Assembly: GCA_949130485.1 (NCBI GenBank)
Contig: OX422201.1
Coordinates: 4,128,516-4,192,515, forward strand
DNA: 64,000 bases
Direction: 5' to 3'
DNA from: Agelas oroides
Taxonomy: Eukaryota > Porifera > Demospongiae > Agelasida > Agelasidae
A model generated the notes under the pieces. That model worked only from the letters and a program-made list of their open reading frames with translations. It was not told where the DNA came from and made no database searches. The first letter of the stretch is position 1, and each line of letters opens with the position of its first letter. This document shows positions 57,732-64,000 of the stretch, piece after piece. Made by a program: the position numbers and the translations under genes.

Positions 57732-58160
57732 TGCTGTTTTCTCATTTGTTTCTGTGAGACTATCGCCAATCAGTAACATGTCTATATAATTGACTGCAAC
57801 ACTTTATACATTGTTTCTGGCCTTTTATACCCAGAGAATATACAAACAAGGTAGAGTTGATATGAAAATCTTGTACTATACTTTTCATGCTATACAACAT
57901 CCACTGTGGTGGATCTGCATGGTTGCGTTTTATTATGCTAACAACTCACTGCCAAAAAAGTTAATGCTCATTTTGAACAACCCATGGGTGGTTACTCAAG
58001 TTTCACTGTACTCACTATACAAGGTATCTGAGAATGAGGCTATGGACCAGTGTGTGCAAACCTTTGCTACCAATGTTGTGGCTCCTAGCTGCATGAAGCA
58101 CAATTACAGAACTTAGCGACAATACGAACTATCCTCGAGAGGAGCCTGGGTACAGCTGAT

Positions 58161-58400
58161 GTGCTTCAGGGGTCACCACATCCGGCATCGCACACCCCGG
58201 CCCCGTCCATACCTTGTTCGGAGCGTTCTCCGCCCGCAGCACGAAATTCGCTTACTACAAGCGACGAAGGCTTCGGAAGCTCAGCAACGACGCTACGAGT
58301 CGGTCCGCTTTCTAGCACGATACAGCTTTCTCCACCGTCGGGCTGGCCTCAACGAAGCACGGGCGAAGCGACGATGCAGGTCGATTCGGTACACCCATAG
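58161..58400 (+). CDS. Candidate terminal exon, Ser/Pro-rich, unidentified
   Basis: An open frame of 79 codons follows GTGCTTCAG and encodes GSPHPASHTPAPSIPCSERS, then SSTIQLSPPSGWPQ and a short end QVDSVHP. AATAAA lies 70 bases beyond the stop at 58470. Composition is Ser/Pro/Thr-rich, as in disordered host proteins. No upstream exon was found; the CD225 gene ends 430 bp before it, so this may be 3' UTR read by chance. Confidence 0.3.
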   Translation: MLQGSPHPASHTPAPSIPCSERSPPAARNSLTTSDEGFGSSATTLRVGPLSSTIQLSPPSGWPQRSTGEATMQVDSVHP

Positions 58401-59183
58401 ATAATGAGCTGACTTCGCATCCGGGGTGGGCGCTTGCGCGGGGATAGTTGGGTGGGTAAATAATTTCACAATAAATTATCTGCTATATATAAAATGTCTC
58501 ATCTTACTAGTTGTGCAATCTTGATACCATGCTACAGAAAACAGCGCGGAGAGCAGTGGTTGAGTTTTACAATTTTTCAGGACGTTTCACTCGCACGGTA
58601 CGAGAGCCACATACTCCATTCTTGGCGAGTAGAAAGTTCAACAGTCGCTAGAGGGGGCTACGTAGAGTTTTGGTCATAAGCTGTAAAGCTTAACGGATGG
58701 CGAGTTGAAACTGTTATTGGAAAGTCACTTTTTGTAGCGTTTCGCGGTACGAACTCTCCTGGGCATTTGTTAGTCACGAATACTTTACGTTACCCCCTCG
58801 ACTAACCACTGGAGAACCTGTTTATAGTAAAGAGAGTTGCTAAAGTCATTTACCTGATTCACGAAGCGTCCCGAAAAAAAATGTACCCCTGGCCTTCTCG
58901 GTGGGTGTGGCCATTGATGTACGGCGATCGACGACGTAGAAACTTCTCAGGGTTTCCTTCATGCTTTTGTCGCTTGTAGTACGGCTGTACGGCTAGGTAG
59001 CTCTTCGATATTAAGCTACTGAAGCAGCTGCTACAGTGATTTGCTTCATTCAAAAAGAAAAACCAGCTGTACAATGGTGGGCGTAAACCGGAAACAATTA
59101 TTGCGCTTGTGTGGTAGCTTACCCGCCACCTTAAGCACCTCCTCCGTGTAATCGCCCACCCCCAATTTTTGGTGCTTGAGTTG

Positions 59184-59570
59184 TTTTTTTTGTTTTGTTT
59201 TTTTGTGTTTTTTTTCTATGAAAGTTTATGCAAAGAAAAAAGCAAGGGATACAAGATAGCATAGCTAATGAAAAGTACCCCGATTACAAATCACCAAACA
59301 AAATGACAAGGAAGCTAATATTAAAGTTAAACTTATGAAAGTGTGGATATAAAAGCATTTTTGAAACTAGCAGGGGAAGTTGTATTGGTTACATAACTGG
59401 GCAAAGCATTCCAATCAGAAATAGTGTGAGGCACAAATGGGCGCTTGCCCAGGACATATACGGTAAGTGAAATAATCACAGGGCGAAGAATGTAATTTCC
59501 CATCTGTCGAAATTTGACATTTCATTGACCGTTTTCCACCAATCCTGTAGAGGACAGAGCCAAATGTTGG
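59184..59570 (-). mobile_element. LINE 3' fragment A
   Basis: On the minus strand the fragment encodes GNYILRPVIISLTVYVLGKR, PFVPHTISDWNALPSYVTNT and TSPASFKNAFISTLS, then a stop. The WNALP-x(5)-T-SxxSFKxx pattern is the C-terminus of LINE reverse-transcriptase proteins. An A-rich tail (T-rich at 59184-59218 on the plus strand) follows. The 5' part is lost. Confidence 0.8.
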
Positions 59571-59750
59571 ATATCAATCAATCAATCAATCCTTATTGTC
59601 ACCTGCAGGAGCGCAGCCAGCCCATGAGGGCTTATGAGACACTGTAGCTACTAAGTATGATACATAAAAGTATACAGAAATGAAAAACGGAGTTCACTAA
59701 AGAGTGTTCATTATCAAAATAGACATGAAGGAGTGAGAGAGGAAAATGTC
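59571..59750 (-). mobile_element. LINE 3' fragment B with GATT-type tail
   Basis: TCAATCAATCAATCAATCCT at 59574 is the tail, and TTGTCACCTGCAGGAGCGCA with GCCCATGAGGGCTTATGAGA follows. On the minus strand this gives CTCATGGGCTGGCTGCGCTC, then CTGCAGGTGACAATAAGGAT and TGATTGATTGA, a typical 3' end of a CR1/L2-group element with a tetranucleotide tail. Confidence 0.65.
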
Positions 59751-60337
59751 TTCTTCTTCTTTTATTTTTATTTTTTTATTATTTTTTTATTTGGCACTAG
59801 AGCCTGGGGATCCAACCACACATGATAAAAGGTACAAAAATGTAAATTATAGGAGGATGCTGTTTTGATTGTTCAAGCATATGTAGTTCGGAAGAAAGTA
59901 CAGCCATCTGATTGTTCAGTTACATCGAATTGTATCAGAGAGTTGGTACTTTTCAGCTTGTAGGAGTCAAGACAATGTTCTCTACATTGCCATGAAGACT
60001 GGTGTATAGTGGTTGCTGTCCAGTGTAAAGAGATCCTTGGAGCCGACTAGCACCAATTGTCAAAGTCACTCCAACTTGATGATGGATTTGGCTTTCTGTT
60101 GCAACTTTTCCTCTATTGTATAGTGTAGCCCCAGTCGACTGGGGGTAATAGAGTTAAAGAGGTTCAAAGGGCGAGGGGAAAGATTTGGAGGGTGAACCAG
60201 TGACAGAATAATGTAATGGCAGGGCTAAAGGTAAGGATTGCAGTAGAAATATGATTCAAAAGAACATAAAAGAGCATAAAAACACAAGGAACATAAAAAG
60301 TGTGGGACCCAGGATAGTGCTGGCCTTTTATTGGCTC
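59751..60337 (-). mobile_element. LINE-like 3' fragment C
   Basis: A T-rich tract at 59755-59792 would be its A-rich tail on the minus strand. The rest is non-coding or decayed coding sequence; I could not identify a domain. Its assignment rests on position and tail. Confidence 0.4.
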
Positions 60338-62903
60338 CTTTTTTTTTTGTTGTTGTTATGAAAGCAGAAGGACAGAGTCGACAAAGAGAAGTGAAGTGGG
60401 GAGGGGGGAAGAAGTAGAGTGGATGCATAGTCCAAGGGAGTACATAAACAAAATGAAGTGCAAGAGTGCTGTACAGCTCTTATCTTAGAGGGAGTCCAGC
60501 GAATTATACCATCTCCACCGTTTGGAAACATACCTAAGTAAGCATCAGAGATGTGTATGCATGTGTAGAAGTGGGGGAGAGAGAAGCACTTGCAAGGACA
60601 GGTTAAGTTTTACAAAGTTAGAAGATAGTACAGTTAAGCAAGACAAAAATGAGGATTGAATGGTAGAAAGGTAAAGAGGATATAGACCAAGAAACAAAGG
60701 CTGTTAAAATACAGTGAAAACAGACCTCATTGAGTGAACAATGATTCAGTTGAGGATGTAATACTCTATGAACTGTTGTACAATAAATTTTTCTACATAT
60801 GATAAATTCCATGAGCAATGCAGTGAATGTGCTGTTGTGGATGCAGAAGGTATAGGCATTTGTCTGAAAGGGAGTATGATAAAAAGTCAGAATTGAGTGT
60901 CTGAATGCGGCAAAAGAAGTCGTTTCTCGGTTCAGTCAGAGCACGACAGTGGAACAGGAAATGCTCTTGATCTTCAATGCCATCATTGCAGAGTTTCCAA
61001 ATACGCAAATGCAGAGGCGTCTTTGGGGAAGTATAACGCCCTAGTTCAATTTGCAGGGGGAGACAGCCAGCCCTCAAACACCCAATGACAGTGATGCTCT
61101 ACAATAGGGTTCAGTTTCAGGAAAATGTTTTATTTGCCTATATAATGCAAGTTTCCCCCCACTCTCAGATGAGGAGGCCTCCACATTATTAATCGATTGA
61201 AACCAGTTATGCAAAAGCTTGTTGGCCAGTGCATCCCACAGGCTGTCATAAAATTTACTGGATTGTAGGCCATTAGGAGTAGAGACATGTAAATCTAATC
61301 CATCTAAAAGATCACTGGTATGTGAGGCCCACGTTACTTTAACTGAATTAGAAAGGCTACGGCTCCAGCGGAAGGCTTGTTTGGGAACTCTTTCTGAGGG
61401 CATAGAGCATAGCCTAAACCAGTATTTCAGCATGGTGAACTGCGGATCAATCGTACTTGGCGGACCAAGCGCGCTACGAAGTCCGGAAGCCATACAAATG
61501 CTAGTGGCCACACCCACATGCCTTGTGACGTATCACGTGACCCAATTATTGACCTGCAAAATATCCACGGGTCGGTAACGGATTGTGCACAAACTCATTA
61601 CAGCCAGGCCGTACAAAATTTGCTGTGTACGTAGCCAAGTGACAGCTTTTCGAAAGTTGTCTAAAACGGTAAAGAACACAAAAGCAAAAACTGTCGGAGA
61701 TGTGGACCAGTAGGCCTAGATGGCCCGGTGCAACGCGGAATCCTACGTTCATCAAACGGGATACTTGAAGGCAATGTCCTGACACAGACTTGCCAGAGCT
61801 TTGGAAGCGGTACTTTCATGACGTTCCCGCCACATGAACTCGTCCAGGTACGGGGATAGCATCATTAGGTCTCGTGGACACCTTTCATTCGCTTAATTAA
61901 ACTACGGTTCCAGTAGGAGTCGGCATGTGAACACCAGTAGCTGGGCCGGGTCTACAGAGTGAACACTGTGATTCACAACTCTATGCTGTCCAACAGCTAG
62001 TACTTTCGAAAAGCTGTCACTCGCTATGTACTGCAGGTCAATAATTGGGTCACGTGATACGTCACAAGGCATGTGGGTGTGGCCACTAGCATTTGTATGG
62101 CTTCCGGGCTTCGTAGCGCGCTTGGTCCGAAAAAGAATCTCAACGCATTATTCTGGATTTTACCTAGAGGCTGTTATTTCCTATGAGCCCAAATATGTGC
62201 AGAGTATGTAGCTACATATGGGTATGACACAGGCATCAAACAGACGGCTAAAGACAGACAAAGGGAACCCATGAGCTGTTTTAGGCTTGGCAATCACAAC
62301 TCCTAAGCACAATCTCATCAGCATCCAGAAATTCATTAAGGAAGTAGCCTAGGTATTTATATTCATGAACATAGTCAAGTGTATGGCATCCTAGACAGAA
62401 AACAAAGTCGGATAAAGCTTTCCTCTTGTGTCGGAAGTGTATGACCTTGGTTTTAGTGGGGTTGACTTGGATTTCCCAGGTACAACACCACCTATGAACT
62501 ACGTCCAGCATGGCTTGTAAGTCCTCTTCCTTATTAGCAATTATTACAATGTCTTCAGCATACAGGAGAGAAGTGAAGGAGTATACGTCACATTGTACTC
62601 CTTTCTCCAAAACCTTAATGTCACCCACAAGATAATTGATGAACACAGAAAACAAAGTAGGGGACAACACACAACCCTGTTTTACTCCACAGTTGATATC
62701 AAACCACTCTGAGAATTTACCATTTATTTTAACACAACTAGAAACTTGAGAGTAAAGGGCTTTAACGAGGTTAAGAAAGGGGCCACATACACCAAACTGT
62801 GTTTGCATTTTGTCCCACAAAAACTTTCTACAGATGGAGTCAAATGCTTTTTGAAAGTCTATAAAGCAGGCAAAAGTGGATTTACCAATTGATTTTTGCA
62901 ACC
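60338..62903 (-). mobile_element. 5'-truncated LINE, split by a TIR element
   Basis: The minus-strand frame 62903-62281 holds STFACFIDFQKAFDS, NCGVKQGCVLSPTLFSVFIN, LLYAEDIVII (the catalytic YADD reads YAED) and YKYLGYFLN. It continues as SVFSRLFDACVIPI and, in another frame, KIQNNALRFFFG up to 62128. Beyond the 666-bp insertion the sequence resumes at 61462 as DPQFTMLKYWFRLCSMPSER and runs, with one frame change near 61075, to RAGCLPLQIELGRYTSPKTP, IWKLCNDGIEDQEHFLFHC and a stop. An A-rich tail lies at 60339-60357. The changed catalytic residue and the breaks make it inactive. The upstream part of the open frame (to 63078) is unrelated flank. Confidence 0.85.
61463..62128. mobile_element. 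666-bp TIR element inserted in a LINE
   Basis: GGACCAAGCGCGCTACGAAG at the left is the complement of the right end. The inverted repeat runs on through CATACAAATGCTAGTGGCCA and GTCACGTGACCCAATTATTG for about 98 bases with few differences. A second inverted pair (GACAGCTTTTCGAAAGT, 61649 and 62002) lies inside. It separates two parts of one LINE reading frame. No target duplication is apparent, perhaps because of a small deletion. Confidence 0.85.
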
Positions 62904-63210
62904 GGTCAGAGCCAAGAGCAGCAGGTAGCTGCCATCCAGTCACCCTCCCTTTCCCTCCCCCAACATTTAGTAGTATAGGTATACAGGTCCATAGTTTTGC
63001 ACCCACGGGTGCGACGCAGTGTAGGGCCCCCTTCCTAGCAGTACGAGGGCTCTTCCCCCCAAAGGAGTACGTGCTCAAAGCTACAACAGTGCCACAGGGA
63101 GCTCATACTCACACGTTGGAGTCAGTATCTCGTGCCGTAATTTGCAGTGGCTCTAGGATACCTTCACAATGGGTCCGCTGGCCCACAGCAAGCAGAGGAG
63201 TAACCTTGGG

Positions 63211-63690
63211 TAAAACCCTGGACCGCCGTCCCACAGCAAGCAGAGGTACTTGCAGCCGCTAGAGGATATTTATCACTATAATGGGGCCGCTGTCCCACAG
63301 CAAGCAGAGGTGCTTGCAGCCCGCTAGAGGATATTTATCACTATAATCGGACCGCCGTCCCACAGCAAGCAGAGGTACTTGCAGCTGCTAGAGGATATTT
63401 ATCACTATAATGGGGCCGCTGTCCCACAGCAAGCAGAGGTGCTTGCAGCCGCTAGAGGATATTTATCACTATAATGGGGCCGCTGTCCCACAGCAAGCAG
63501 AGGTACTTGCAGCCGCTAGAGGATATTTATCCCTATAATGGGGCCGCTGTCCCACAGCAAGCAGAGGTACTTGCATGCCGCTAGAGGATATTTATCACTA
63601 TAATGGGGCCGCTGTCCCACAGCAAGCAGAGGTGCTTGCAGCCCACTAGAGGATATTTATCCCTATATAATGGGACCACAGTCCCAGAGC
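63211..63690. repeat. ~62-bp tandem repeat, about 7-8 copies
   Basis: Each unit runs GGGGCCGCTGTCCCACAGCA, AGCAGAGGTRCTTGCAGCC and GCTAGAGGATATTTATCACT ATAAT. Copies differ by single bases and one- to two-base indels. A diverged unit begins at 63170. It adjoins unrelated sequence downstream of the truncated LINE. Confidence 0.93.
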
Positions 63691-64000
63691 AAGCAGATAT
63701 TCCTCAAGAAACATATAGTCACAGCCCGCAGGCTGGAAGGGGAGATGCAGCTCCCCTTTATAGCATAAAGGGGGGTCCCTGCACTGCCTCTGCCAAAACA
63801 GTTGGGACAATAGTTGGGCAGTTATGAGGTCAGTGGTTAAAGCTGATAGACTTCTTTGCCTTCTTAATCGGTCAGCAAAGAGTCCGTTTTGGGGAGTCTT
63901 CATCCGTTCACCGTCCGTAAAATTGGGGATTTTCCCCCATTTCCTGTCGGCATTGGCATCCAATAATCAGTTTATAATTAAGTTAGTTGGATGTGGCCTG
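63691..64000. other. No gene recognised
   Basis: The last 300 bases hold short open frames and GGGGA-rich patches only. TTTTGGGGAGTC and AATTGGGGATTTTCCCCC are small inverted motifs. The window ends here. Confidence 0.35.

Noticed and set aside
57790-58116. 108-codon ORF just after the CD225 stop
   Set aside because: It does not open with ATG, has no domain and lies in the likely 3' UTR of the CD225 gene.
63211-63690. CRISPR-like array or coding repeat
   Set aside because: The units are near-identical over their full length with no unique spacers and no kept reading frame.

Overview
This 64-kb window is animal nuclear DNA. The evidence is introns with GT/AG borders, a U2 spliceosomal RNA gene, a CD225/dispanin (IFITM-like) gene, CR1/L2-type LINEs, and very many DNA transposons and miniature inverted-repeat elements (MITEs). 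The 23-residue STPR repeats like those on invertebrate Helitron proteins, the PHD-finger LINE ORF1 and the dense MITEs suggest an early-branching marine invertebrate such as a sponge or cnidarian. That placement is inference; I see no diagnostic single-copy gene that settles it.

Layout. At 0.6-3.0 kb lies a 2.4-kb palindromic element carrying a tRNA-like insertion. At 3.9-12.3 kb lies an 8.4-kb terminal-inverted-repeat (TIR) element with a 6-bp target-site duplication (TSD). It contains a ~135-bp satellite array and phase-consistent spliced exons, including the catalytic half of a Ulp1/SENP-type cysteine protease. At 12.5-15.5 kb is a second inverted-repeat element with a hAT-like insertion in its left arm. 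From 15 to 28 kb there are mostly MITEs and palindromes. At 28.3-28.7 kb (minus strand) are the last two exons of an unidentified host gene. From 29 to 33.4 kb are decayed transposon proteins (a Mutator-like transposase and a DUF3504/Crypton-like domain). At 34.9-35.1 kb (minus strand) is a U2 snRNA gene whose branch-site-pairing sequence is altered. From 33.5 to 39 kb are elements encoding Arg/Glu-rich STPR-type proteins and large hairpins.

At 46.76-57.73 kb (plus strand) is a complete three-exon CD225 gene of 130 codons. Its first intron holds a nearly intact 4.1-kb LINE (50.1-54.2 kb, minus strand) and other insertions. From 59.2 to 62.9 kb four LINE 3' ends lie head to tail on the minus strand, one split by a 666-bp TIR element. 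A ~62-bp tandem repeat follows at 63.2-63.7 kb.

Two themes stand out. First, a family of tiny elements (49-342 bp) ending in TAGYCTCG/CGAGRCTA sits between 9-bp target duplications at several independent sites. Second, many elements are nested inside one another, so their order of insertion can be read. Most of the window is a transposon graveyard. The credible host content is the CD225 gene, the 28.3-28.7 kb gene end, the U2 locus and possibly two small unassigned ORFs. No LTR retroelement, capsid-bearing element, CRISPR array or rRNA gene was recognised.
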